Source: a virus. From it: a DNA stretch of 38,420 nt. Both the position numbers and the translations under genes were made by a program. The DNA lies in IMG/VR virus record IMGVR_UViG_3300007639_000007, positions 1-38,420 of that record. One strand, 5' to 3'. How positions within the stretch are numbered: position 1 is the stretch's first letter; every line of letters begins with the position of its first letter. This document shows positions 28,624 to 34,799 of the stretch, one piece after another. The notes beneath the pieces are model-generated. The model did not search any database and was not told the origin of the DNA. It saw only the letters and a list, made by a program, of their open reading frames with translations.

Positions 28624-29520
28624 TTACTCAGCAGCAAGTTTCTCGAAGAATGCCATGTCATCATCTTCGACAGTGACATCCTCAGCAGTGACTCGCTTGG
28701 CAGGAGCAGAGCGAATGACAGGAGCGGCTGCTTCCTCATCATCAACTCGCTTTGCGGTTGCGCCAGACACACCACCAGCACCAAGAACCTTATCCAACTT
28801 CGCCTTGAGTTCATCATAGGACTTGAAGTTATCAGGCTTCAAGAAATCCTTGAGTGAATGGGCAGACTTCCAGACCTGTTCAATCTTCGCATCGTCGCCA
28901 TTCAACAATGGAGCAGGAGATTCAAACTCCGACTTGTCATAGTTGCGATAGCCTTCAACGTTGCGAATCTTGACCTTGAAGTTTGCACCCTTCCAGAAAT
29001 CAAACGGATTCATTGGAGTTTCATCAGCAAACTGCGGCTCAAGTTGTTCCTTGATCTTGTCGAAAATTTTCTTTCCGAACTTGTAAAGGAAAACCTTGCC
29101 TTCATTCTGCGGACGCTTTGCGTCAGAGATCACAAGAACGTTTGCGATGTAGGTCAACTTGCGCTTCTGCTTACGAGCAATTTCCTTGTTGGCTTCAATG
29201 CCAGAATTCCAAAGAACTGTGTTGTATTCAGAAACAGGATCGGTCTTGCCAAGAGTTGTGAGAGAATTCTCAATGTACCAACCACCTGGACCTTGGAAAC
29301 CGTGTGACCAGATTTGTACCCACGGAAGACCATCCTCACCATCAACGGCTGGCGTATCAAGAAAACGGATAACTGCGTATCCATTGCCAGCAGCGTCAAC
29401 TTCTGGTTGCCAGAAACGATCATCGACGTTCTTGCCACCACCATTACCTGCTGAAGAAGCCTCAACTGCTTTCTTCAACTTATCAAGGGAAGAACCCTTC
29501 TTTAGACTAGATAGACTCAT
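28624..29520 (-). CDS. 32: Single-stranded DNA-binding protein gp32, zinc ligands lost
   Basis: This 298-aa protein (T4 gp32 is 301 aa) has a basic N-terminal segment (SLSSLKKGSSLDKLKKAV), an OB-type core (IRFLDTPAVDGEDGLPWVQIWSHGFQGPGGWYIENS, about 51-86) and ARKQKRKLTYIANVLVISD. The C-terminus is acidic (VEDDDMAFFEKLAAE), as needed for partner binding. gp32 coats ssDNA in replication and recombination. In T4, H64, C77, C87 and C90 bind zinc; here the matching loop reads KTDPVSEYN and has no Cys. Its gene lies downstream of gp59 in the minus-strand order. A GGAG Shine-Dalgarno precedes the ATG. Confidence 0.92.
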   Translation of the reverse strand: MSLSSLKKGSSLDKLKKAVEASSAGNGGGKNVDDRFWQPEVDAAGNGYAVIRFLDTPAVDGEDGLPWVQIWSHGFQGPGGWYIENSLTTLGKTDPVSEYNTVLWNSGIEANKEIARKQKRKLTYIANVLVISDAKRPQNEGKVFLYKFGKKIFDKIKEQLEPQFADETPMNPFDFWKGANFKVKIRNVEGYRNYDKSEFESPAPLLNGDDAKIEQVWKSAHSLKDFLKPDNFKSYDELKAKLDKVLGAGGVSGATAKRVDDEEAAAPVIRSAPAKRVTAEDVTVEDDDMAFFEKLAAE

Positions 29521-29585
29521 TTGTATTCTCCGTATAGCGTTGTATTAATGTATATCGACTTGTCCACTTTTGTCATCACCATATC

Positions 29586-29614
29586 ATTATATATCATTTC
29601 AGTCGGCAAGTAAA
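29586..29614 (-). promoter_or_regulatory. Sigma70-like promoter for gp32
   Basis: TTTACT (29614-29609), a 17-base spacer and TATAAT (29591-29586) lie at the end of gp59, about 66 bases upstream of the gp32 ATG. The -10 box and spacing are consensus; the -35 matches 4 of 6. A separate promoter for gp32 would allow high ssDNA-binding-protein levels. Confidence 0.55.
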
Positions 29615-30192
29615 GTTTCCTTTGTCAGTTGCTTATACTTGTCAACATTCACTGCAAGAAAAGCACCATACTTGCGCACCTTTCTTGAAATCTTGGGATA
29701 GATGATGTCATCAGAAATCTTCTTGTCCCAAATTCGAATAAAGTCGAAGATGTTATTGAGAATGACCATTGTCTCAATCGTTACATCTTTTTGGAGGAAT
29801 GCAACTAACAATTTTGGAAATTGTCCATCTTCGACTTTAAATAGTTCGTTGAAATTATCTTTGTTTGCAATCTTTTCAAGATCCTCAACGTAGATCTTGC
29901 TCATCGAATCTGTCTTTCGTTTCCATTCTCTGTATGTGGACTCAGCCTCTTCTTCAAGTAGACTTTTGGTCCAATTATCATCACTGTGTACAAAATTAGC
30001 AACCAGAAATGGAACCATCTCATCGTCGCGATACTTCCGCGCAAGACGGTGAAATAAAAATTTGTCGCGACGTTTTTGAAATGCATCTATTGAAACTCGA
30101 GTCTTGCCATCGTATTGAAAGAAGTTATATTTTTCTGAAGTAAAGTGTAACTTGATGGCTTGATACAATCCGTAGAGATCATATCCGTTCAA
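29599..30192 (-). CDS. 59: Helicase loader gp59
   Basis: This 197-aa, mostly helical protein (T4 gp59 is 217 aa) has an N-terminus of gp59 type: MNGYDLYGLYQAIKLHFTSEKYNFFQYDGKTRVSIDAFQKRRDKFLFHRLARK. The tail is basic (ISRKVRKYGAFLAV). gp59 loads the gp41 replicative helicase onto gp32-coated forks and controls origin and recombination-dependent replication. It lies directly upstream of gp32, its partner. The start overlaps the stop of the 83-aa membrane protein by ATGA. Confidence 0.8.
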   Translation of the reverse strand: MNGYDLYGLYQAIKLHFTSEKYNFFQYDGKTRVSIDAFQKRRDKFLFHRLARKYRDDEMVPFLVANFVHSDDNWTKSLLEEEAESTYREWKRKTDSMSKIYVEDLEKIANKDNFNELFKVEDGQFPKLLVAFLQKDVTIETMVILNNIFDFIRIWDKKISDDIIYPKISRKVRKYGAFLAVNVDKYKQLTKETLLAD

Positions 30193-30440
30193 CGTGTCAC
30201 TCCTCGACGAATCTTATCCATATATTGCTGCATTTGTTCTAATGTTTCTTCGTCTAGTTCAGTTTCTTTTTCCTGTTTGGCATTTTCTTCAACAACTGCC
30301 TTAACCAAATCAGATGCACTCTTAGTCATTGTAAAGATAGCAGGAAGAACTAACCACCACATGCTTGATTGCATTACATAAATCATAACGCCAGTGAACG
30401 ACCAAGAAAATATATTCCAAATTAATAACTGCCAACTCAT
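30189..30440 (-). CDS. Small two-segment membrane protein, unknown (83 aa)
   Basis: This 83-aa protein has a hydrophobic N-terminal half with two Trp-rich segments (about residues 3-22 and 26-40) that could form one or two membrane passes. A charged, coiled-coil-prone C-terminal half (DELDEETLEQMQQYMDKIRRG-type) follows. It overlaps gp33 and gp59 through ATGA junctions. I do not recognise it. Position in a replication/late-transcription operon suggests linking an internal process to the membrane, but this is only inference. Confidence 0.6.
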   Translation of the reverse strand: MSWQLLIWNIFSWSFTGVMIYVMQSSMWWLVLPAIFTMTKSASDLVKAVVEENAKQEKETELDEETLEQMQQYMDKIRRGVTR

Positions 30441-30658
30441 ATGGGCAACCTACCTCCGCGTGGAAGATATCTTAATTCCATTGCCTCGCTCTCAATTAAA
30501 CCTTTTAGAGCATCATTGATCAAACTTGCTGTGACTTCAATTTCAAGATTGTTGCGTTCGCAGTATGATGTAATTGCATCCATGTGATCGATCTTTTCAA
30601 CAATTGCCATTTGCATGATCATCATAGAGAAATTATTTTTTTCTTCGCGACTTGCCAT
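30437..30658 (-). CDS. 33: Late-transcription co-activator gp33
   Basis: This 73-aa protein (T4 gp33 is 112 aa) contains EKNNFSMMIMQMAIVEKIDHMDAITSYCE and a C-terminal LRYLPRGGRLPI, matching short gp33 proteins of marine T4-like phages. gp33 binds RNA polymerase and the sliding clamp to activate late promoters (TATAAATA). I prefer the ATG at 30658 (MASREEKNN), 1 base after the GuaC TAA, because family members start there. An upstream in-frame ATG at 30670 lies inside the GuaC end and would add four residues. Confidence 0.75.
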   Translation of the reverse strand: MASREEKNNFSMMIMQMAIVEKIDHMDAITSYCERNNLEIEVTASLINDALKGLIESEAMELRYLPRGGRLPI

Positions 30659-30659
30659 A

Positions 30660-31682
30660 TTAGATCTCATATGTGCTCAAGGAATTGTTCAACTGCTGAG
30701 TAACACGAACAAATGTTGCACGCTTACTCAACTCCTTCAATTCACTTGCTCCAACATAGGTACACGCTGAACGCAGACCACCTAAAATATCTTGCATTGT
30801 TCTACTGACTTCACCACGATATGGAATCTCAACCGTCTTACCTTCAGAGGCTCGATAGTTTGCCACACCACCATTATGCAGATCCATAGCAGTATCAGAA
30901 CTCATACCATAGAACTTATTCTCACCAAACGGAGATGCTCCACCCTCTTTATGTCCTGCAAGCATTCCACCAAGCATCACAAAGTCGGCACCCGCAGCAA
31001 ATGCTTTCACAACATCTCCAGGAACGGAACACCCTCCATCCGCTATGATGTGACCCTTGAGACCATGTGCAGCATCTGCGCACTCAATAACTGCACTCAA
31101 CTGCGGGTAGCCGATACCAGTCATCTTCCTGGTTGTACAAACAGAACCAGGACCAATACCAACCTTCACAATGTCAACACCTGCGAGAATCAATTCCTCA
31201 GTCATCTCTGGTGTGACAACATTACCTGCCATTAGAACTACACTAGGATAACGATCACGAAATTTCTTGATGAAGTCGACAAACGTTTGTGTGTAACCAT
31301 TCGCAACATCAATACAAACTCGCATCAGACGATTGCCAACAACGCTGTACACATTGTCGAACTTTTGTAAATCTTCGTCGCTAATTCCCATTGAATAAAT
31401 GGTGCTGTCTAATTTTTTAGCAAAATGCTCAATGAGTTTTGTATCACTATAATGTTTTGTCAGTGCAACCATGCAATGGTGCTTGTTAAACTCTGCATCC
31501 ATCTCTAGTGTTCCAACACCATCCATATTCGCTGCGATGATTGGAACACCAAACCAAGAGTTATAACTTCGAAAGGTGAACAATCTTTCAAGTTTTACTT
31601 GACTCCTTGAGGATAAAGCAGATCGCTTTGGTGTTATGAGAACGTCTTTATAATCTAATTTCACATCTTCAACGATACGCAT
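30660..31682 (-). CDS. guaC: GMP reductase (GuaC-like)
   Basis: This 340-aa TIM-barrel enzyme (E. coli GuaC is 347 aa) converts GMP to IMP with NADPH and releases ammonia. Motifs: [11 protein letters not shown] (11-21), [10 protein letters not shown] (51-60), CIDVANGY (123-130), [15 protein letters not shown] with catalytic C182, [18 protein letters not shown] and ADGGC, then YGMSS and [14 protein letters not shown] near the C-terminus. No CBS domains are present, and the sequence is nearer to GuaC than to IMP dehydrogenase. A phage would gain adenine and inosine nucleotides from host guanine pools. It lies between the SleB-like gene and gp33 with short gaps, so it is a co-transcribed metabolic gene. 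Confidence 0.9.
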   Translation of the reverse strand: MRIVEDVKLDYKDVLITPKRSALSSRSQVKLERLFTFRSYNSWFGVPIIAANMDGVGTLEMDAEFNKHHCMVALTKHYSDTKLIEHFAKKLDSTIYSMGISDEDLQKFDNVYSVVGNRLMRVCIDVANGYTQTFVDFIKKFRDRYPSVVLMAGNVVTPEMTEELILAGVDIVKVGIGPGSVCTTRKMTGIGYPQLSAVIECADAAHGLKGHIIADGGCSVPGDVVKAFAAGADFVMLGGMLAGHKEGGASPFGENKFYGMSSDTAMDLHNGGVANYRASEGKTVEIPYRGEVSRTMQDILGGLRSACTYVGASELKELSKRATFVRVTQQLNNSLSTYEI

Positions 31683-31688
31683 AAAACC

Positions 31689-32318
31689 TCATTGATAAAA
31701 TATATGATTGCCAATTTTACGAATTAACTTCTTTTGATTTGCCCATGCTGGATCAACATAGTCTGCATGGAAATACTTTGCAGATCCAATTATACCGTAG
31801 TGCTGTTTAGAAATCAATATATTCTCTGCAATCTTGATAGAATCAAGCCATGCAGAACTATTGCGATAAACAGTTTTCTTACCTTCACAGACCCAAGAGA
31901 ATTGGCAGGTGCCTTTGATGCGCTGATGAACAACACCGCACACAGTCCGTGGATACTGTCTGCTCTTGACGCGATTCATGGTGACTTCAGCAACAGCAAT
32001 TTTACCATTGCGTGGCTCACCACCTGCCTCAAAGTAAATGTTGCGTGCAAGGCACTCAACTTCTTTCAAGACCAATTGTTTCTTTTCGTAAGAGAGATTT
32101 AGAAACTCGACTTTGTGATTTAGAGTTTCGAGTTCTGATGTCAAGAGCACATTCGCTGTTTGCTGTGCATCTAATTTATCTTGCATCTTATTGACCATAC
32201 TAAATGGTAAATATAGTGTGAAGAATAAAAGAGCAAACAGCCCACCCCACATACAGAACAAATTGTGATTGCGATCAAAATATTTTTCTACATTACAAAG
32301 TGTATCTACTGCATTCAT
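31689..32318 (-). CDS. Membrane-anchored SleB-type cell-wall hydrolase (putative endolysin)
   Basis: This 209-aa protein has an uncharged segment at about residues 22-42 (signal anchor) and a helix to 88. A cell wall hydrolase SleB (Hydrolase_2) domain follows: ECLARNIYFEAGGEPRNGKIAVAEVTMNRV with likely catalytic E97, CGVVHQRIKGTCQFSWVCEG, and ending in FHADYVDPAWANQKKLIRKIGNHIFY. The membrane anchor suggests an exported or signal-arrest-release endolysin acting in the periplasm. A holin was not recognised in this window. Shine-Dalgarno GGAG lies 8 bases before the ATG. Confidence 0.82.
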   Translation of the reverse strand: MNAVDTLCNVEKYFDRNHNLFCMWGGLFALLFFTLYLPFSMVNKMQDKLDAQQTANVLLTSELETLNHKVEFLNLSYEKKQLVLKEVECLARNIYFEAGGEPRNGKIAVAEVTMNRVKSRQYPRTVCGVVHQRIKGTCQFSWVCEGKKTVYRNSSAWLDSIKIAENILISKQHYGIIGSAKYFHADYVDPAWANQKKLIRKIGNHIFYQ

Positions 32319-32354
32319 GTTTAGGTCTCCATTATTGCAGTGGAAAGAAAAGGT

Positions 32355-32372
32355 TGGTGGTTCGCACCACCA
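32355..32372 (-). terminator. Hairpin terminator after the 79-aa gene
   Basis: The minus-strand transcript forms TGGTGGT/ACCACCA (7 bp with a 4-base loop), followed by ACCTTTTCTTT. It lies 40 bases beyond the 79-aa gene stop and before the SleB-like start. The T-run is imperfect, so termination may be partial. The rest of 32319-32413 holds only the Shine-Dalgarno for the SleB-like gene. Confidence 0.6.
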
Positions 32373-32413
32373 CCCCAGACTCGTTCTGTTACCAAGCGGT
32401 CAACTCTTAGCCA

Positions 32414-32653
32414 TTACTTGCCGTTTGAAATAAAATCATTCAACCGTGTGGCTTTATCCAAAACATCATCCTCAGTAAAATACTTCGGATAATTTGGTTG
32501 AGATGGAAGTTGTGTTTTGTTTCCCATTGCTGCGGAGCACAATACTTCCCATTCGCTTTTAATGGTTGAGTGTCGAGTATTAAACTCTTCGCTCAGCATA
32601 TCTTTTGCGAGTTTTACCAACTCTAGTCTAATTTCATAAGGTGTCATAGTCAT
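32414..32653 (-). CDS. Small conserved phage protein, unknown (79 aa)
   Basis: This 79-aa protein begins TMTPYEIRLELVKLAKDMLSEEF. A similar MTPYEIR-type start is familiar from small proteins of marine T4-like phages that have no assigned function. The C-terminal part has a polar loop (PNYPKYFTEDDVLDKATRLNDFI). I chose the ATG at 32653 because it is 6 bases from AAAGGAG (32666-32660). The ATG at 32659 touches the Shine-Dalgarno. It lies just after the tmRNA gene, possibly on the same transcript. Confidence 0.65.
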   Translation of the reverse strand: MTMTPYEIRLELVKLAKDMLSEEFNTRHSTIKSEWEVLCSAAMGNKTQLPSQPNYPKYFTEDDVLDKATRLNDFISNGK

Positions 32654-32751
32654 TTTCATCTCCTTTGTGTGTTGTGTGTGTTATGACAAATGGTGCGTTT
32701 ATTCTGTTTCCAAGAAAACCCACCGAAAACTCAGGTAATCTATGACTGCAA

Positions 32752-32790
32752 TTAAGCAGCTAGAGCCATTTCGTAGTAATCGTCATTTGC
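32752..32790 (-). other. ssrA: tmRNA proteolysis-tag ORF ANDDYYEMALAA
   Basis: The frame GCA AAT GAC GAT TAC TAC GAA ATG GCT CTA GCT GCT TAA encodes ANDDYYEMALAA, ending in the ALAA degron recognised by ClpXP-type proteases. E. coli uses ANDENYALAA. GCA is the resume codon. The Ala added first from charged tmRNA is not coded here. Confidence 0.92.
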
Positions 32791-32877
32791 GTTTACTTTC
32801 TTTGCGCTGATTAAGTCAGTCGCCTCACTGGTTGCTGTCGGGTTATTACTTGCCCTGTCGAAGCCAAATTCATCCCC

Positions 32878-32921
32878 ATAAGATAGCCACCACGTACATT
32901 ACTGCAGAGGTGATGGGCATT
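32878..32921 (-). other. Spacer removed from the permuted tmRNA precursor
   Basis: The 44-base segment between the encoded CCA and the GGGGATG start is the intervening loop of the permuted gene. It contains ATCACC and GGTGGC that may form a short hairpin. Known permuted tmRNAs lose this segment during maturation, leaving two RNA pieces; here this is inferred. Confidence 0.75.
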
Positions 32922-32983
32922 TGGTGGAGATGTCGGGGGTCGAACCCGAGTCCAGAACACCTTTAGTCGTCAGTTTACAACCA

Positions 32984-33148
32984 TTATTCGGTTATGAGAA
33001 TATCTCTATTTGCAACATGCTCATTGTATGCAGTCTGTGCTGCTTCTACTTCACTGTACGGAGCATTTTCTTCCAAATTGCGGACAATCGCGTCAGTTAG
33101 AATTTCTTTCAATTCTCCTAATCTATCATTGTATTCTTCTTCTGTCAT
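32984..33148 (-). CDS. Small acidic protein, unknown (54 aa)
   Basis: This 54-aa ORF reads MTEEEYNDRLGELKEILTD, continues helical with EENAPYSEVEAAQTAY, and ends in DILITE. It begins 8 bases after the AhpD stop and ends exactly where the tmRNA acceptor piece should begin. Its helical, charged and normal-looking composition supports a real gene. Shine-Dalgarno is weak, so translation may depend on coupling to AhpD. I do not recognise the family. Confidence 0.5.
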   Translation of the reverse strand: MTEEEYNDRLGELKEILTDAIVRNLEENAPYSEVEAAQTAYNEHVANRDILITE

Positions 33149-33156
33149 GATAATAT

Positions 33157-33666
33157 TTAGCCATTCAGAATTTTTGCAACAGCATTCATCGTTGCGGAAA
33201 TACGACCGATGTCGCGAAGTTGTTCAACTGTCATTCCTTCTTTTTTGAGGGTATCGTAGTGTGCCTTTACACAGAAATGACACTTACCAACAATTGACGC
33301 AGCAAGAGAATATGCTTCAAAATTAACTTTTGAAGTGCCACCATGGCTCATAATCGCATTCATACGAAGTTGTGCAGGCAATCCTTTGAGTGCAGGATCT
33401 TCTGCCATCTCAACATATGGATACCAGACATTGTTTTGTGCCATGATCGATGCAGCACTCAATGCTGCATCGGCTTCCTTGCGATCTTCCAATTCTGCAT
33501 CAAATGCAGTAGCAAGCCGACTATTTCCAGTTGCAAATGCTGCAGCGAGTGCGCATCCAGTTGCAACTTTTGGATCAAGCGTACTGCGATTAATCACAGC
33601 ATCAAGATTCAAACGAATATCTTTAGCATATTCTGGAATTGCTTCCTTGATGATATCAACCCACAT
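33157..33666 (-). CDS. ahpD: Alkylhydroperoxidase AhpD
   Basis: This 169-aa protein (mycobacterial AhpD is about 177 aa) starts EAIPEYAKDIRLNL, as AhpD does. It has AASIMAQNNVWYPYVE, RMNAIMSHGGTSKVNFEAYS with E117, and GKCHFCVKAHYDTLKKEG with C129, H130, C132 and H136. The CxxC, downstream His and Glu are the catalytic network of AhpD. The His is at C+1 rather than C+2 as in Mycobacterium. AhpD reduces AhpC after peroxide turnover, and AhpC is encoded about 1.1 kb upstream in this block. Its ATG overlaps the small Cys protein stop by 11 bases, so coupled translation is likely. Confidence 0.9.
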   Translation of the reverse strand: MWVDIIKEAIPEYAKDIRLNLDAVINRSTLDPKVATGCALAAAFATGNSRLATAFDAELEDRKEADAALSAASIMAQNNVWYPYVEMAEDPALKGLPAQLRMNAIMSHGGTSKVNFEAYSLAASIVGKCHFCVKAHYDTLKKEGMTVEQLRDIGRISATMNAVAKILNG

Positions 33667-33874
33667 TTGCTGTTTCCCTCTGTTGTCTTGCAGCGATTCT
33701 GTCAGCCATCATCTTCATTCCAATTTCGTATGCTTCACGTGCTTTTGCAAGACGTTCTTCATCCATGTCATGCCAGCCAACACACTTCCCTGTTGGGCTG
33801 CGACCACAGTCACACGTTGCATTTCCAATTCGTGCAATTTCAGGAGGAATTGTATGTGCTAGACTTTCGCTCAT
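33656..33874 (-). CDS. Small CDGSH-like 3Cys-1His protein
   Basis: This 72-aa protein has the motif CDCGRSPTGKCVGWH with C21, C23, C31 and H35. It recalls the CDGSH iron-sulfur motif (CxC, Ser, Cys, Gly and His), but one residue is missing between Ser and the third Cys, and the D of CDG is Val. Such CxCGRSPTGKCxGWH proteins occur in other phages and bacteria and may bind a metal or Fe-S cluster; this is unproven. It overlaps AhpD, so a redox role is reasonable. A late-type TATAAATT box and a GGAG Shine-Dalgarno lie upstream. Confidence 0.6.
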   Translation of the reverse strand: MSESLAHTIPPEIARIGNATCDCGRSPTGKCVGWHDMDEERLAKAREAYEIGMKMMADRIAARQQRETANVG

Positions 33875-33887
33875 GATTATTTCTCCA

Positions 33888-33907
33888 GTGTAAATTTATA
33901 TTTACAC
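33888..33907. repeat. Perfect inverted repeat GTGTAAAT-TTAT-ATTTACAC
   Basis: A 20-bp perfect palindrome (8-bp arms, 4-base centre) covers the EF-hand stop codon and the region before the 72-aa gene. On the minus strand it contains TATAAATT (33900-33893), one base from the late consensus. It has no T-run, so it is more likely a regulatory site or processing hairpin than a terminator. Confidence 0.55.
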
Positions 33908-34141
33908 AACTCTGTCGCAGCGGTCAAAGAGATATCTCTTTGCTGTACGCATTTCTGCATTGTTCAAAAAACCATCACCATTCTTATCAGCAGTTTCAAA
34001 AAGTGACTTTGTAACTGTGCAGTAGCGATTAATGTCATCAAATGATACTTTGCCGTCCCTGTCAAAGTCATATTGTGCTACGCGATCTTGCGCCAATACT
34101 GGAGCAGAAACGAGAGCGAATGCTAGAATTAATTTCTTCAT
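33902..34141 (-). CDS. Exported EF-hand calcium-binding protein
   Basis: This 79-aa protein has a signal peptide MKKLILAFALVSAPVLA, with cleavage expected after ALA before QDR (about residue 17). Two EF-hand loops follow: DFDRDGKVSFDD (25-36) and DKNGDGFLNNAE (52-63), with the Asp, Gly and Asp/Glu ligands of a canonical 12-residue loop. C41 and C75 could form a disulfide in the periplasm. I chose ATG 34141 over an upstream ATG at 34231 because the signal peptide begins here and AAAGGA lies about 8 bases before it. The role is unknown; calcium-dependent binding outside the membrane is inferred. Confidence 0.78.
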   Translation of the reverse strand: MKKLILAFALVSAPVLAQDRVAQYDFDRDGKVSFDDINRYCTVTKSLFETADKNGDGFLNNAEMRTAKRYLFDRCDRVV

Positions 34142-34152
34142 TTTGATTTCCT

Positions 34153-34260
34153 TTAGTAAAGTATATTTGTAAAAGTAATTAACAACCAAAATGCTCCGAA
34201 ACAAATCAACGGAATTAAAACTAACCCCCATTCCTGTAAAAATCGCAGAGCCTTATTCAT
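34153..34260 (-). CDS. 35-aa single-pass membrane peptide
   Basis: This small ORF encodes MNKALRFLQEWG followed by a hydrophobic stretch (LVLIPLICFGAFWLLITF, residues 13-30) and ends in TNILY. It has a positive N-terminus and one predicted transmembrane helix. The ATG overlaps the last 8 bases of the oxygenase gene, and the stop is followed directly by the Shine-Dalgarno of the EF-hand gene, so it fits a gap of 112 bases exactly. No family is recognised. Holin-like or assembly roles are possible but unsupported. Confidence 0.5.
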   Translation of the reverse strand: MNKALRFLQEWGLVLIPLICFGAFWLLITFTNILY

Positions 34261-34792
34261 GATTTTTGTACTGACATGTGTAAACGTATCGAACATCTGG
34301 ATTCCATTGAACTAAACCAGGTTTATGTTTCAATCTTCCATCAAACGCCACTATTTGTCCTGGAACAAAATCGATGGCTAACTCTTTTTCACCGTACATA
34401 TTATAAAACAATGTCTCACCACCGTTATCTGTATCCCATATTGTGTTTATGTAATACAATATAGTAAAGACATAACCATCAGTATGTGGATAATATCTGC
34501 TACCAGCCAAAGTACCATTTATCCAACTCCTAACTCGAGAACGATTGTGAACAATTTTTTTAATAAACTCGTGTTTATTCAAACCAAAATCGTTATCCTC
34601 TTCATCAGAAAATATACAACTATGAAACGAACCCAACTTACTTGATTTATAACCTATATCAGAATGATTCCCAAACATATACTTTGAAAACACAGCAAAC
34701 ATATAGAAATCATTTTGCTCTTGAGCAGTAAAAATATTCTGATATATGTCAATACTAGATCCGCAGGTAAGTTTTAATGATTTGTATACCAT
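34253..34792 (-). CDS. 2-oxoglutarate/Fe(II)-dependent oxygenase-like protein
   Basis: This 179-aa protein has the HxD...H...R pattern of the prolyl-hydroxylase-type oxygenase fold: H103 and D105 in YYPHTDGYVFTILYYIN, GGETLFY, then FVPGQIVAFDGRLKHKP with H156, and NPDVRYVY with R168. Such enzymes hydroxylate proteins, nucleic acids or small molecules using 2-oxoglutarate and O2. They are frequent in marine T4-like phages, but the substrate here is unknown. It lies 7 bases after AhpC. It needs Fe(II) and O2, which ties it to peroxide-related chemistry. Confidence 0.8.
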   Translation of the reverse strand: MVYKSLKLTCGSSIDIYQNIFTAQEQNDFYMFAVFSKYMFGNHSDIGYKSSKLGSFHSCIFSDEEDNDFGLNKHEFIKKIVHNRSRVRSWINGTLAGSRYYPHTDGYVFTILYYINTIWDTDNGGETLFYNMYGEKELAIDFVPGQIVAFDGRLKHKPGLVQWNPDVRYVYTCQYKNHE

Positions 34793-34799
34793 ACACCAT

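Larger units (their letters stand above)
32685..32985 (-). ncRNA. ssrA: Circularly permuted (two-piece) tmRNA
   Basis: On the minus strand the 3' acceptor part comes first. The T-arm is TCGGG/CCCGA (32949-32945 and 32937-32933) with loop TTCGACC. Next is CATCTCC-A-CCA (32932-32922), with CCA encoded. A 44-base spacer follows, then the 5' part starting GGGGATG (32877-32871), which pairs with CATCTCC to give a 7-bp acceptor stem including the G3-U70 wobble for alanyl-tRNA synthetase. TTGGCTTCGACAGGG is the usual D-like region. CAGGGCA (32857-32851) pairs with TGTTCTG (32959-32953) as P2. The tag is coded at 32790-32752. CTGC/GCAG around the tag stop forms the usual P5 hairpin. The exact outer ends are estimated. 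tmRNA rescues stalled ribosomes with SmpB. Confidence 0.93.

Noticed and set aside
28858-29307. 149-aa plus-strand ORF opposite gp32
   Set aside because: gp32 is clearly conserved on the minus strand, and this ORF has no recognisable domain.
30792-31235. 147-aa plus-strand ORF opposite guaC
   Set aside because: It is a shadow of the highly conserved GMP reductase frame, with a Cys/His-rich random-looking product.
32319-32413. Possible tRNA in the gap before the SleB-like gene
   Set aside because: The stem with CCACCA-like bases suggested a tRNA, but no D-arm, anticodon arm or T-loop is present; it is a hairpin followed by a T-rich stretch.
32984-33148. Separate promoter for the tmRNA in the 54-aa ORF
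   Set aside because: TACAAT is present, but no -35-like sequence lies at 16-18 bases, so a promoter is not supported.
33335-33876. Two long plus-strand ORFs (175 and 177 aa) opposite ahpD
   Set aside because: They lie over AhpD and the CDGSH-like gene, both with catalytic or metal motifs on the minus strand, and lack Shine-Dalgarno sites.
33902-34231. 109-aa version of the EF-hand gene starting at 34231
   Set aside because: The added N-terminus is read from the frame of the 35-aa membrane ORF region and would hide the signal peptide; AAAGGA is placed for ATG 34141.
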